Of a stretch of DNA of 64,000 bases, positions 10,769 to 21,689 are shown piece after piece. Made by a program: the position numbers and the translations under genes. How positions within the stretch are numbered: the stretch's first letter is position 1; every line of letters begins with the position of its first letter. The stretch is from Paguma larvata. Lineage: Eukaryota > Chordata > Mammalia > Carnivora > Viverridae. Below the pieces are notes generated by a model. It searched no databases. It was not told the origin of the DNA and worked only from the letters and a program-made list of their open reading frames with translations. The stretch lies in assembly GCA_030068075.1 (NCBI GenBank), contig CM057837.1:24911089-24975088 (forward strand), in the 5' to 3' direction.

Positions 10769-11164
10769 TTCATCCTGCTTCATATCCGAGTGTGGTGGGA
10801 TCTCCAATCAGTGGAGAGGGGCTCCCAATGCTGAGACCTCCCTCACAGACTGACTTCTCGGTGCTCAGTGCCCACATCCATGCAGGCTAGGTCATCGTGA
10901 GTCTCCATCTGCACTCCTTTTCTGTTCCCTGCAAGGAAACAGTGCCGGGGCTGGCCCCCCTGTTCTCCTGGGGGAAGCCATTAGAAAGCTCAGTGTGGGC
11001 ACCCTGCACTCTCCCAGCAAACTCCTCACTGAGGTTATCAGAGGAAGAAAGACCAAATTACAGCAGAAGAGGGAAGGGCAGAAGGGGGCATATGAGCTTT
11101 TTGGGACATGGTGGGCAATCTGCCAAGCATTGCTTCATTTAATTTGCTTGAGCGTCTGAAAGGG
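10769..11164. other. Unique sequence, no recognised feature
   Basis: An 81-codon plus frame (10897-11142) has no domain. No repeat is recognised. Confidence 0.45.
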
Positions 11165-11375
11165 GGTCAGACATAAATATGTGTAGGGCCTTTAGTGTGT
11201 CCTGGAACTAGGCTGAGCCCTCTAATTAGCTTATTTAATATTTGTAGTCACTCGAGAAGTAGGTATTATTTTCATTTCTATCTTACAGGTGAGGATGTTG
11301 ACACTCAGAAAGAGTTAAGTAAAGATTTATAAACATAGTCAGAGATAGTGGCAACGCCCAGGACTGAGTTTCAGG
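11165..11375 (-). mobile_element. MIR, diverged
   Basis: 'taattagcttatttaatat', 'gaagtaggtattattttca' and 'tcttacaggtgaggatgtt' follow the reverse MIR order. Confidence 0.75.
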
Positions 11376-11849
11376 GAATATTCCAGGACCAGGAACGGCT
11401 CACATTCTCTTAATGTATCACTGATACAAAGGGACCATCAGCTGGAGCATGAACCATCATGCCTGCCAAAGAGTTCACACATTCTAGTCATGGGCTATGC
11501 AGTACCTACGTCCCCAGTTGGGGCTTAGGTTAGATTTTGGGAGAGGTGGGGTTGTGCCAGAGATGTCAAGTTATATGGTATTTTGGAAACTCCATATGTC
11601 ATGAGTCTCAATAATCTTTTAATATGATAGACACGTACCTATGTGATTACCAAATCAGGTACCAAAGAGTAGAACCAGTAGAACTACATGGCAGCTCCAA
11701 ATATTTAGAGGCAAAATCTATTTATTTTTCTTTTAAGGGGTCCATTCCCAAGAAACCTGACTTGCCCTCAGTGCCTTCCAAACACAGTAGCCTATTCAAC
11801 CATCACATGCCTCTGCCCAAGGTCCAAAAACAAGAGCATCATTCATCAT
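11376..11849. other. Unique sequence, no recognised feature
   Basis: A 94-codon plus frame (11624-11908) runs into the following MIR, so it is not a gene. Nothing else is recognised. Confidence 0.45.
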
Positions 11850-12080
11850 TATTGATACACTATTACTGGTATTTATTGCATGCCTCAAAAGCATTAAATC
11901 CTTTATAGGTCATGTCCCTTTTAGTCTTTGTAACTGCCTTGGGAGAGAGGGATATTTTTTATCCACTTACACTTGAGAAAACAAGCTCAGCAAGGCTGAA
12001 TAACTTATAAGGCTACATAGTATGTGATAAAGCCACATTCAAATCAGTCTGACTCAAGCAGAACTAATGACCACCAGTAC
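11850..12080 (-). mobile_element. MIR, diverged
   Basis: 'gcattaaatcctttatagg', 'cacttgagaaaacaagctc' and 'ataacttataaggctacat' give the reverse MIR outline, with many substitutions. Confidence 0.65.
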
Positions 12081-12184
12081 ATTCTTCCAAACCCAAAAGG
12101 AAAGGCTTCACATTTCCTGACTTCAGGTGCTGTCCAAGGCTGAATCTACTCAGATCTGTATGTTAAATTTTACAGTAAGAAGTA

Positions 12185-12424
12185 CTACACTGGTGCTTCT
12201 CAAAGAGGGTCAGTTTTACCTTCCTAAAGATATCCAACAATGTCTGGAGATATGTTTGGCTGCCACAGATGGGGGCGGGGAAGAGGAGGGGGTCTACCAG
12301 CATCAATCACATCTATCAGGTAGAGGCCAAGGATGCCGCTAAACATCTGACAACACACAGGACAGCCCCACAACAAAGAATCATCCAGCCCCAAATATCA
12401 ATAGTGCCAAGGCTAAGAACCTCC
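12185..12424 (+). mobile_element. MER20 (hAT-Charlie DNA transposon)
   Basis: Nearly full length. 'ccaacaatgtctggagata', 'tagaggccaaggatgccgc', 'aaacatctgacaacacaca' and 'ggacagccccacaacaaag' track the MER20 consensus to its end at 'ccaaggctaagaacctcca'. MER20 is a short nonautonomous element; in placental mammals some copies act as hormone-responsive regulatory DNA. Confidence 0.85.
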
Positions 12425-12989
12425 ATGCTACATAAGCTACCGCTGGATTCTAAGTCAAAACAGAAAAATCATATCATTTGCTCTCTCTTGATGCAGTGTG
12501 TTATTTGCCAAGGAGGCAAAGTACAGTCTTAGTACCAGCCCCTGGATGCCTGACTCTGAAATGAATGGCTTCTCAAGGGTCCCGCTGGGTAGGGTGACCA
12601 GATCTTTTATCGAACAAACCAGACACTGACTGCAAACAGAGATACAAACCGAAACCTGGATGAACAACCCCCGTGCTGTTGGGTTCACTGGCAAACACGC
12701 TCATGGCAGATGCTAGTACAGCAGTAAAGATGAAAGCCTACCATGTAAATCTTGGCAATGACTTCAAACCCTTCCAACTTCAAGGTACATTTTTCTTGCA
12801 AGAGCCTTAAGGACACCTTAGATTCCCAAAGGCTGTTCCTGGGTTCCTCCGTCCTCCACATGAGTGAAACCTAGTTCCATCTGTTGGTATCAGGCAGAGA
12901 TGAAAAGCCTTTCCTCTACAGCTAGTTTTCTTGCTATTTCTGAGAACTCATCATTTGAACTTTGGCAAGTTGAGCATCTCCTGTAGTTC
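12425..12989. other. Unique sequence, no recognised feature
   Basis: A 79-codon minus frame (12455-12694) has no domain. No repeat is recognised. Confidence 0.45.
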
Positions 12990-13380
12990 ATTTTACCTTA
13001 GCAAGCATCCTGTGAGGGAGGTCGTGTGTCATGGTCATTTTTTTTCTTCTTTAAAAACAACTTTTTAATGTTTATTTACTTTTGAGAGAGAGAGAGAGAG
13101 AGAGAGAGAGTGCAAGCAAGGAAGGGGTAGAGGAGACACAGAATCCGAAGCAGGCTCCAGGCTCTCAGCTGTCAGCACAGAGTCTGATGCAGGACTCGAA
13201 CTCACAAACCATGAAATAGTGACCTGAGCTGAAGTTGGACACTTAACCGAGTGAGCCACCCAGGCACCCCTCATTTTTAAGAAGTGTAAACTGAGACGTG
13301 GAGAGAAGCTGGTGCCTCTGGGGAGCAAAGCAAGTTTGTAGATCTGGAGTCTGTGTTTCTAAGTCATTCAAGTCCAGCGA
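12990..13380 (-). mobile_element. MIR split by a SINE
   Basis: The left part ends 'catcctgtgagggaggtcg...ggtcatttt' and the right part resumes 'catttttaagaagtgtaaact' then 'gagacgtggagagaagctg'. Together they make one reverse-strand MIR interrupted at its centre by the SINE at 13043-13270. Confidence 0.7.
13043..13270 (-). mobile_element. SINEC inserted in a MIR
   Basis: Minus-strand SINE with a (GA)13-14 tract (CT on its own strand) at about 13083-13110. The target duplication tcatttt lies at 13035-13041 and 13271-13277. The head reads 'ggtgcctgggtggctcact', with a few changes. Confidence 0.94.
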
Positions 13381-13705
13381 CTGTTTCTGTCATAAGACAA
13401 GAGTCAGATGGTGTCCTATTCTTAATATACCCCCATGGGTACAACTAGACTTCAAGAAAAAACCTTAAAAATGTTTTTACTAAACCCTGTCTAATCACCA
13501 TAATTATTAACAGGGTATCAGTAAAGGTGCATCTTGAGCCAAGAAAGAATCCAAGGTGGTCAAAAAATTCTGGGTGTGCTGTCTTCACCTCACCCTCCTT
13601 TTCTTGCACTCAAGAGACTATATCAGAGTATGAGTGAGTGAAAGTAATTTCATTATAAGAATAACCTTGGATACACCCTATTTTATTAGAAAAGACATGT
13701 ATCAG
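13381..13705. other. Unique sequence, no recognised feature
   Basis: AT-leaning unique DNA. Nothing is recognised. Confidence 0.45.
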
Positions 13706-13713
13706 GAGACTTA

Positions 13714-13923
13714 TATATCTTTTTTTACCATTTATTCATTTTTGAGAGACAGAGACAGAGTGTGAGTGGGGGAGAGGCAGAAAGGGAGACACAGTATCTG
13801 AAGCAGGCTCCAGGCTCTGAGCTGTCAGCACAGAGTGCAACATGGGGCTTGAACTCACGGACCGTGAGATCATGACCTGAGCTGAAGTCGAACGTTTAAC
13901 CGACTGAGCCACCCAGGCGCCCC
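13714..13923 (-). mobile_element. SINEC, full length
   Basis: Minus-strand copy with a well-kept tRNA head ('ggggcgcctgggtggctca'). The flanking duplication gagactt at 13706-13712 and 13926-13932 is short and partly decayed. Confidence 0.94.
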
Positions 13924-13932
13924 TAGAGACTT

Positions 13933-15689
13933 TAATTAGTAACAGTAGTTCCCTGTGATCCAACTCACAGTCTACCATGACTCCGCAGTGTGCTGGGCAC
14001 CCTGCTTGACAGTGGGGCTCCCTTCCACAGTGCCCTGTCTCTGGGGAAATGAACACAAACAGCAAGCAAGACCCCCAGGACACTGTCACTAGCTTTGTTC
14101 TTAGGATTGTTTTTCTCGATTTCTCTTTTGACCTCAAAATCAAATCCCTGGCTAAAGCTCATGGGTTTTAGGAGTTAATCTGGCAGTTGACGGGTCTACG
14201 GTGTCTGGCTGTATGGAGACTAATCATGGAAAGATGGCCTGGGAGACAAAACATACTAATGAAATGTAAAGAGGCTACAACTTAGGGGTGAGTCCTTATC
14301 AAGAGATGTGGGCTCTCCCCCAAAATAAAAGATTAAAAATAAATCAATAAATAGATAGAGAAACAAACAAACAAATAAATAAGAGGTGGGCTGTCCCTTC
14401 TCCCAGTCTGGAGGACATGATATTGATACAGTAAAAAATTAGGTTGTGAAGTCGATATAGGGCTTTGTCGCTCATCCCTTTAATTCTGCGATTAAAAAAG
14501 GAAAACAAGTGAGCTGTGTTTCTTTTTCCTTCATGGTGACGGCAGAAGCTGTAGGTAGAGTTACTCACTGACAACCAGACGAGGAAGATGGATGATTCTG
14601 GCTCCTTGGAGAGTTTGTAATGGAGTTTTCTCCTTCACTGCGTTCCATTTTTCCTCGCCACAGACCCTAAGTCCTCGCCCGCTCCGCCCCGTGAAATACA
14701 GCCCCTTCTGTCTGCAGATGGCAGATGCGACAGTGCAGTGAGCTGCGGGCTGCAACCCAATCTGATGGGCGCCCGGTCTGTGACTGGAGGCCAGAGAGAA
14801 CTGGGGCGGAAATGCAAACCTTGGAGCCGAGGTGGCCTCTGGGGGCGCTAGAGAGGCCCTGGAGGATTCTGGAGGGCTGGCTTGCAGATCGGTTTTTCTC
14901 CTCTAGTTTCCCAGTCTCCGGGCAACTCTTGTCTCCTTTTTACCCGCCGCCCCTCCCCCTCATCACAGGCTACCCTCTCCTTCAAGTTCAGAGCACAGCT
15001 GTAGCACTGCAGGAGCCCCTCTAAACTGACTTCTGTTTGGGGTTTACAGGGAGAAGTGTCTCTCTCCACAGGACCCACTGGTCAGCTGAGACAAGGAAGC
15101 TGAGAGAAGGAATGGGCCCTGGGGCATCAGCCAGTCGGGCCTCAGCCTGCAGAAACTGAAAACACGTCTCCTCACAAGCACCAGGAATGTGCACTGGATA
15201 TGATATTACTCTACATCTGTGCCCATAAGAAATGCCACAGTGTTTTTATTGTTCTAAATCAACTTTAATCGTCTCTGAGCGGTACCCAGGCCTTGAAGAT
15301 ATGGCAGAGTCCAGAACATTCGTTAAACGCTCCTCTGGTCTTTGGCTTATATTCCCTATTCAAGGAGTGCACTGAGATACCCTTGAAGTTGGTAGCTGCC
15401 TTGGCAGGCACTGCGTGGAGACCTTTGCTGGGATGGGGAGCCTCATTCCTGACTCAATCCCATGGGAAGTTCTCCCAAAGCCCCACCCACAGGCCCAAAC
15501 CCAGTGTGCCAGCTGGGAACGGGACTTGGGTTCCTCTTACCCAGGCAATCCTCAAAAGCCCCCACCTCCCCTTAGAGCCCAGTGAGGCTCTAAGTGACTT
15601 CCCTCCCTCTCTGTGGCTTCACCGTCCCCCAACTGCTTAAATGTCACCCATCCCTTCTCTTGCCTGCAACCATCTAGCATGATTTCTCT
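13933..15689. other. Unique sequence; A-rich tract and GC-rich middle
   Basis: An A-rich (AAAT/CAAA)n tract lies at 14332-14381. Bases 14640-14900 are GC-richer with several CpGs and overlapping frames on both strands (14725-15024 plus, 14561-14817 minus, 14848-15078 minus), none with a domain. Frame 15293-15640 (115 codons) is also unsupported. No repeat family is recognised in the rest. Confidence 0.4.
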
Positions 15690-16075
15690 CTGAGCCCAGA
15701 CTTTTGTAAAAGAGCAACATGTTGGCAATATTGGTTCCTTCGGAGGCTCTGAGGGAGGGTCTTCCAGGACTCTCTCCTGGAAGGGTTGCTGGTGGCCTTT
15801 GGCTTCTCGGCTTCTGCCGTATCACCTTCATTGCTGCTTTCATCCTCACACGCTTCTCTCCTTGTGTGCATTTCTGTCTCCAAATTTCCCCCTTTTATAA
15901 GGACACCAGACACATTGGCTTAGGGGCTCAACATACTCCAGAAGGATGTCATCTAATTAACTACCTAATTACAGCTGCAGTGGCCCTGTTTCCAAATAAA
16001 GTCACTTTCTCAGGTACTGGGAGTTAGGGCTCCAACATTTTGGGGGGGGGGGTGCAATTGAATCGATAACAGTGA
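15690..16075 (-). mobile_element. MLT1-type LTR
   Basis: Reverse orientation. 'cttttataaggacaccaga' followed by 'aattaactacctaattaca', 'tgtttccaaataaagtcac' and 'gtactgggagttagggctc' is the reverse complement of the MLT1 5' half. A run of ten G at about 16041-16050 lies near its end. The 102-codon frame 15719-16027 is LTR sequence. Confidence 0.75.
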
Positions 16076-16713
16076 CCGATTTGCCTTAATTTGTCAAACA
16101 CTGTACTTATTTCAAAGCTGAAAATTCCTTGCCCCAGAAGAAACTTCCTCAGTCCAGGACATACCAGGTGACAGTTGGTCACTCTAGTTGCAGAGAAGGC
16201 TGCAATAGTAACAAAAAGTGTCCAGGACTTGTTATTTTTTGCTGCATATATTTCTCAGGAACTTCCAAGGAAAGGCTGGCTAAGTGGCAGACAAATGGGG
16301 GTGCTCCTAGGTTCGTTGGACGAATGTCACATAACTTGACACAAAGCAGATATTCACCAAGTGTTGATAGAAATGGAAGGATGACGAGCCCAGAGGGGTG
16401 GGCTTCAGGACCACTGTGGGCGGAGGAAGGAGGAGATGGAGGCTAGAGTCAGGTGGGAGGAGTCACTCTTGGAAAGGAAGAGTGTGAGGGAGGGCTAAGG
16501 TGAGGCGGCTGTCTGAGATGCTGGGTGCATACACTTAAGGCCTCGCTTCTCTATGGGCAGGAAATCTTCAGCTGTTGAGAGTGAGCCACTATGTTCAAGA
16601 AGCTCGGCATCCGGTGGTTCTAATGGCCGCCATGTTTTCAGGTTGCTACCACTTCAGAAGACTGGAACAACTTCAATTCTCTCACAAACTAAAGATAATG
16701 ACTATAGTGTGTT
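16076..16713. other. Unique sequence, no recognised feature
   Basis: A 105-codon plus frame (16129-16446) has no domain. Purine-rich from about 16370 to 16510. Confidence 0.4.
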
Positions 16714-16729
16714 TAGAAGGTTATATTTA

Positions 16730-16952
16730 TTTTATTTATTTTAATTTTTTTAATGTTTGTTTTTGACAGAGAGAGGGAGACAGCATGAGTAGGGGAAGGG
16801 CAGAGAGAGAGAGCGGCACACAGAATCCGAAGCAGGCTCCAGGCTCCAAACTGTCAACAAAGAGCCCCATGCAGGGCTCGAACTTACAAATGATGAGATC
16901 ACGGCCTGAGCCAAAGTCAGATACTTAACCGACTGAGCCACCCAGGTGCCCC
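16730..16952 (-). mobile_element. SINEC, full length
   Basis: Minus-strand copy with a perfect 16-bp target duplication, tagaaggttatattta, at 16714-16729 and 16953-16968. Its tail has grown into a (TTTA)n-like stretch. Confidence 0.97.
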
Positions 16953-16968
16953 TAGAAGGTTATATTTA

Positions 16969-17966
16969 AATCATGCTTAGGACACATCTGATTTGCAGAG
17001 TGGTGCAAGTTTCCACCAGGACACACCTCAGTGAAAACAGGGGGAACTGAATTTCCGGTAGACAACCCATTTGAGTGGCTATAAGAGAAGGGTCCCCCTG
17101 CCTCGGCTGTAACCAGCTGTTGCTGCTGTTTACAAGTTAGGTTTCAGGAAGCTTATCCAAATGCCTCCCACAGGATCCTTGTGTTATTTGACAAGATCTT
17201 GAAATAATCCCCTCAAAGCAAGTTTCCTGATTACTGATCCAGCTAACAGAGAAATAAAAATAAACTCATTTCATAAACGCCGCTACCATGCGGTATAAAA
17301 ATGTTGTGAGCACAGAAATAATTTCGGAAAAAAAGAAAGATGTGATTTTGACAAATTATGGCAACTGCTCTTGTTAAATAAACATTCTCCTTTCATAAGA
17401 CCAGAGATAAATCATAGTTTAGGTGAGCCACAGTTGATTAAAGCAGCATATTTTCTTGTTTACGGTCTATCGATAATACTATTCTCAAGCAACTATTAGG
17501 TACACAGTAAGATTTTTAGGGATTCCAAATACTTTGCCCAGAATAGATTTTTCCTCCATTACCCAGAAATTTTGCCACTGTCCATATTACTAATAGTCCA
17601 GTCCTAAAAGACAGTCTCCCTGGTTTTGATGAAAACATCATCAGGATTGGTCTGTGGTAACCAACAAACCTATTTTATACATGGAAAAATGGGTTTTTCC
17701 TCGCAGAAGTACAATTAGACAACCAGAAGAAGCAAAGTTGTCTCTGAACTCAGTCTTAGAGGCTGGGAGGTGCTGCATGTAAGTTTCTGTAAAACAGATG
17801 AGTACTGTACTACTACTTGAAAATACTCGGAGATGAGTTTAGGAAGTAGAGTAGATACACATACTTCACTCGATTTTGTTTTGGAGAATATGGTATTTTT
17901 TCCTAAAAAATTATATTACTTATCTTAACACGGATTGGCTTCTCATTGTTTTAAAATGAATCAATA
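16969..17966. other. AT-rich unique sequence, candidate noncoding regulatory DNA
   Basis: No repeat is recognised. Bases 17170-17480 hold forkhead-like sites (aaataaac at 17258-17265, ttaaataaaca at 17374-17384, tgtttac at 17457-17463) and retained CpGs ('ataaacgccgctaccatgc') in an AT-rich setting, a texture often seen in conserved enhancers. Conservation is not testable here. Confidence 0.3.
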
Positions 17967-18181
17967 GGGGCCCCTGGGTGGCTCAATCGGTTAAGCGTCC
18001 GACTTCGGTTCAGGTCATGATCTCACAGTTTGTGGGTTCAAGCCCCACATCAGGCTCTGTGCTGCCAGCTCAGAGCCTGGAGCCTGCTTCGGATTCTGTA
18101 TCTCCCTTGCTCTCTGCCCCTCCCTGCTCATGTTCTGTCTCTCTCCGTCTCACAAAAATAAACATTAAAAAATTTTTTTTT
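17967..18181 (+). mobile_element. SINEC, full length
   Basis: Plus-strand felid SINE with a good A box ('tggctcaatcggttaagcg') and B box ('gggttcaagcccc'). The target duplication aatgaatca lies at 17955-17963 and 18182-18190. Frame 17978-18214 is SINE sequence. Confidence 0.96.
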
Positions 18182-18189
18182 AATGAATC

Positions 18190-18970
18190 ATTAATTTTAA
18201 AAAAAATTTCTTAGTTTTCATTTCTACCATTGTAAATAGTGATAGATATACAGCCGCCCAGAAACAAAGGCTTCTTACAGTCTTCGATCTTTTTTATGAG
18301 TGCAAGAGGATGCTGACACCAACAAATTTGAGAACAAATGTGCCCTTCAAATGAATGGGTCATCTAACACTCATTATGTTCCAGAAGCTGACTCGAGTCC
18401 GTCCTCCAAGTAAGCTACGGCACTAAACCTCAAATGTCAAATAAAAAAGAAAGAAAAAGAATTAAAAGTTCAACATTCATTTATATTTTTTTAAAGTAGA
18501 AATCTAGGAACAGGAGAGAACATTATTACCTGATAAAGAGTCTGCATAATATAGGCAAAAATATACCTAAAGAGTGGGACATTACACCTATTCCCTTTGA
18601 AGTAGTAATAACACAGTGTGTTGCTTCAACCGCTGCTTCTATTCAACATTGAATTAAAGGTTTTAGGTCTGTATGGTAAAATAAGGGAAAGAAATAAAGT
18701 GTATAAGAATTACAAAGGCAGAAGCAAAATTGCCATTATGCACAGATAAAATTTCTGTTGACATAAAATTCTAAGTGGGTCTACAGAAAAGCTACTAGAA
18801 CAAAAAAGACAGCTCTATATTGTTGTTGGACAGAAAATTGCTCTGAAAATATACACAGAATTCTTAAATCCCAGGGACAATTAAGTAGAAAATGTAATTT
18901 TAAAACCCCTGAAACTTTATATTCTTAAAAGACATTTGTAGAAAAAACAAAATTGAACAAAAATTTTATT
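18190..18970. other. AT-rich unique sequence, no recognised feature
   Basis: No open frame of note. No repeat is recognised with confidence. Confidence 0.4.
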
Positions 18971-18985
18971 GTTAGGTAAAAACTT

Positions 18986-19077
18986 GCCTGGCTCAGTCAG
19001 TAGAGCATGAGACTCTTGATCTCAGGGTTGTGAGTTCGAGCCCCGCGTTGGGTGTAGAGATTACTTTAAAAAAAAAA
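18986..19077 (+). mobile_element. Short SINEC, tRNA head plus A tail
   Basis: Only the tRNA-Lys-like part is present: 'tggctcagtcagtagagca' (A box), 'gggttgtgagttcgagccc' (B box) and 'gcgttgggtgtagagatta', then an A-rich tail. A possible duplication is aaaacttgc (18979) and aaaatcttgc (19080). It is a SINE rather than a tRNA gene: it cannot fold a full cloverleaf with an acceptor stem. Confidence 0.88.
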
Positions 19078-19334
19078 TAAAATCTTGCGTATATTAGTTT
19101 CAGCAATCAGACAACAAAAAGAAATAAAAGGCATCCAAATCAGCAAGGAAGAAGTCAAACTTTTACTCTTTGCAGAGGACATGCTACTCTACATGGAAAA
19201 CCTGAAAGAGTATACCAAAAACTGTTAGAGCTGATACATGAATTCAGCAAAGTCGCAGGATATAAAATCAATGTACAGAAATTGGTTACATTTCTATACA
19301 GTAATAACGAAGCGCAGAAAGAGAAATCAAGGAA

Positions 19335-20692
19335 TTGACCCTGTTTACAGTTGCACCAAAAACCGTAAGATACCTCGGAATAAACCTAAGCACAGAGGTA
19401 AAAGATCTGTATGCTGAAAACTATAGAAATGGAAGAAGACACAAAGGAATGAAAAAACATGTCATGCTATGGATTGGAAGAAGAAATATTGTTAAAATGC
19501 CAATACTACTCAAAGAAATCTACACATTCAATGCAATCCCTATCAAAATAACACCAGCATTCCTCACAGGGCTAGAATAAACAATCCTCAAATTTGTTTG
19601 GAACAACAAAAGACCCCAAATAGCCAAAGTAATGTTGAAAAAGAAAACCAAAGCTAGAGGCCTCACAATTCTGGACTCTAAGCTGTATTACAAAGCTGTA
19701 ATCATCAAGACAGTATGGTATTGGCACAAAAATAGACAGATCAAAGGAATAGGATAGAGAACGCAGAAATGGACCCACAAATATAGCCAACTAATCCTCA
19801 TCAAAGCAGGAAAGAGTATGGAATGGAAAAGAGTCTCTTTAGCAAATGGTGCTGGGAGAACTGGACTGTGGCATGCAGAAGAATGAAACTGGACCACTTT
19901 CCTGTACCATATGCAAAAATCAATTAAAAAGGAATGGAAGACCTACATGTGAGACAGGAAACCATCAAAATCCCACAGGAGAAGACAGGCAGCAAGCTCT
20001 TTGACCCGGGCTGCAGCAACTTCTTACTTGGCATGGCTCCGGAGGTAAGGGAAATAAAAGCAAAAATGAACTACTGGAATTTCATCCAGATAAAAAACTT
20101 TTGCCCAGTGAAGGAAACGATCAACAAAACTAAAAAGCAACTGATGGAATGGAAGAAGATATTTGCAAATGATATACTGGATAAAAGGTTAGTGTCCAAA
20201 ATCTATAAATATCTTACCAAACTCAATACCCAAAAAACAAATAATCCAGTGAATAAACGGGCACAAGACATGAATAGATACTCTTCCAAAGAAGACATCC
20301 AGATGGCTAATAGACACATGAAAAGATGCTCAACATCCCTCATCATCAGCACAAAATAAATCAGAACCACAATGAGATACCACTTCACACCTGTTAGAAT
20401 GGCTAACGTTAACAACTCAGGAAACAACAGATATTGGCATGGATATGGAGAAAGGGGAATACTTTTGCACTATTGGTGGAAATGCAAACTGGTGCAGCCA
20501 CTCTGGAAAACAGTATGGAGGCTCCTCGAAAAATTAAAAATAGAACTGCCCAGCAATCATACTACTAGATATTTATCCAAAGGATATAGAAGTGCTGATT
20601 CGAAGGGCCACATGCACCCAGTGTTTATAGCAGTGCTGTCAACAATAGCCAAATTACGGAAAGAGTCCAAATGTCCATCGACTGATGAATAG
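19335..20692 (+). pseudogene. L1 ORF2 C-terminal remnant
   Basis: Three open pieces read in order: 19335-19580 ('VRYLGINLSTEVKDLYAENY', the RT thumb area), 19934-20359 ('NYWNFIQIKNFCPVKETIN') and 20372-20692 ('LLHYWWKCKLVQPLWKTVW', the C-terminus). The first is in another frame from the other two, so a frameshift lies between 19580 and 19934. A TAA at 20357-20359 separates the last two in the same frame. In the final piece the C-terminal C-x3-C-x7-H-x4-C motif has lost its first two cysteines to tyrosine (residues 21 and 25); His33 and Cys38 remain. It is dead. Confidence 0.92.
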
Positions 20693-20707
20693 ATAAAGAA
20701 GATGTGG

Positions 20708-20708
<1 letters not shown>

Positions 20709-20753
<45 letters not shown>

Positions 20754-20798
20754 AATATATATATACATAGACACACACACACTCACACACATACACAA
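20709..20798. repeat. Compound (CA)n/(TA)n microsatellite inside L1
   Basis: An uninterrupted AC run of about 39 bases (20710-20748) is followed by short TA and interrupted CA tracts. It replaces a short 'tatacacaatgg' seed that L1 normally has here. The cysteine/valine-rich minus frames across it are artefacts of the repeat. Confidence 0.95.
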
Positions 20799-21252
20799 TA
20801 GAATACTACTCAGCGAAGAAAAAGAATGAAATCTTGCCATTTGCAACAACAGGGATGAAACTAGTGTACTATGCTAAGTGAAAAAAGTCAGTCAGAGAAA
20901 GACAGATATTATATGATTTTCACTCATATGTGGAATTTGAAAAACACAACAGATGAACATAAGGGAAGGGAAGCAATAATAATATTAAAACAGGGAGGGG
21001 GACAAAACATAAGAGACTCCTAAATATAGAGAACAAACTGAAGATTGATGAAAGGCTGTTGGGTGGGGGGAGGAGTTAAATGGGTGACGGGCATCAAGGG
21101 GGGCTCTTTTTGGGATGAACGCTGGGTGTCATATATAAGAGATGAATCACTGGGTTCTACACCTGAAGTCAAGACTACACTGTACGTTAACTCACTCGGA
21201 TTTAAATAAAAAAATAAATAAATTTCACAAATAAAAAATAAAATAAAACCTT

Positions 21253-21689
21253 TACAAAAAAATGGTTGGAATGATCATTTTAAAAACTTTGCTGTAAGAT
21301 GTAGGAGATCTAAATACTAGTTTATAGATGGGAAGATATGATATCATACAGAAGACATCACTTTATTATTTTAATGATAGCCTAATGAAAGTCCTGATGA
21401 AGTTTTTGCACACAATCTGACAAGGGTGAAGAAATAGTAAGACCAGTTTGAAAAACATGGCCATCTGCCTGTTAAGGGAGATATTTGGAATAGGGAACAA
21501 AACTTTGTCTTATTAGACAACAAAGCTTAGCATACGGGTATGGTAAATAAAACAGGGCAGCACTGACCTGGGGATGTATACAAAGGCCAATGGAACACCT
21601 CAGGCAGTCTGAAACCATAACCACACATGCATGTGAGCTTGGCACATGACAGAGGTGGCTTAAAAATTAGTATGGAAAGAATGGACCAA
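21253..21689. other. AT-rich sequence, no firm call
   Basis: May be part of the older L1 that becomes recognisable from about 21690, but I cannot place it. Confidence 0.35.

Larger units (their letters stand above)
19090..21241 (+). mobile_element. L1, 5'-truncated carnivore type
   Basis: Starts within ORF2 downstream of the RT core ('cagcaatcagacaacaaaa'), runs through the ORF2 C-terminus and 3' UTR, and ends in an A-rich tail at about 21206-21241. A likely target duplication, aataaaatctt (19076-19086) and aataaaacctt (21242-21252), has one mismatch, so the element probably landed in the A tail of the short SINE just upstream. ORF2 is broken by frameshift and stops. A CA microsatellite has expanded inside it at 20709-20798. 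Confidence 0.92.

Noticed and set aside
18986..19077. Possible tRNA gene
   Set aside because: A and B boxes are present but there is no acceptor stem, and an A tail with target-site duplication marks it as a SINE.
20557..20796. Cysteine/valine-rich minus-strand frames
   Set aside because: Artefacts of the CA microsatellite.
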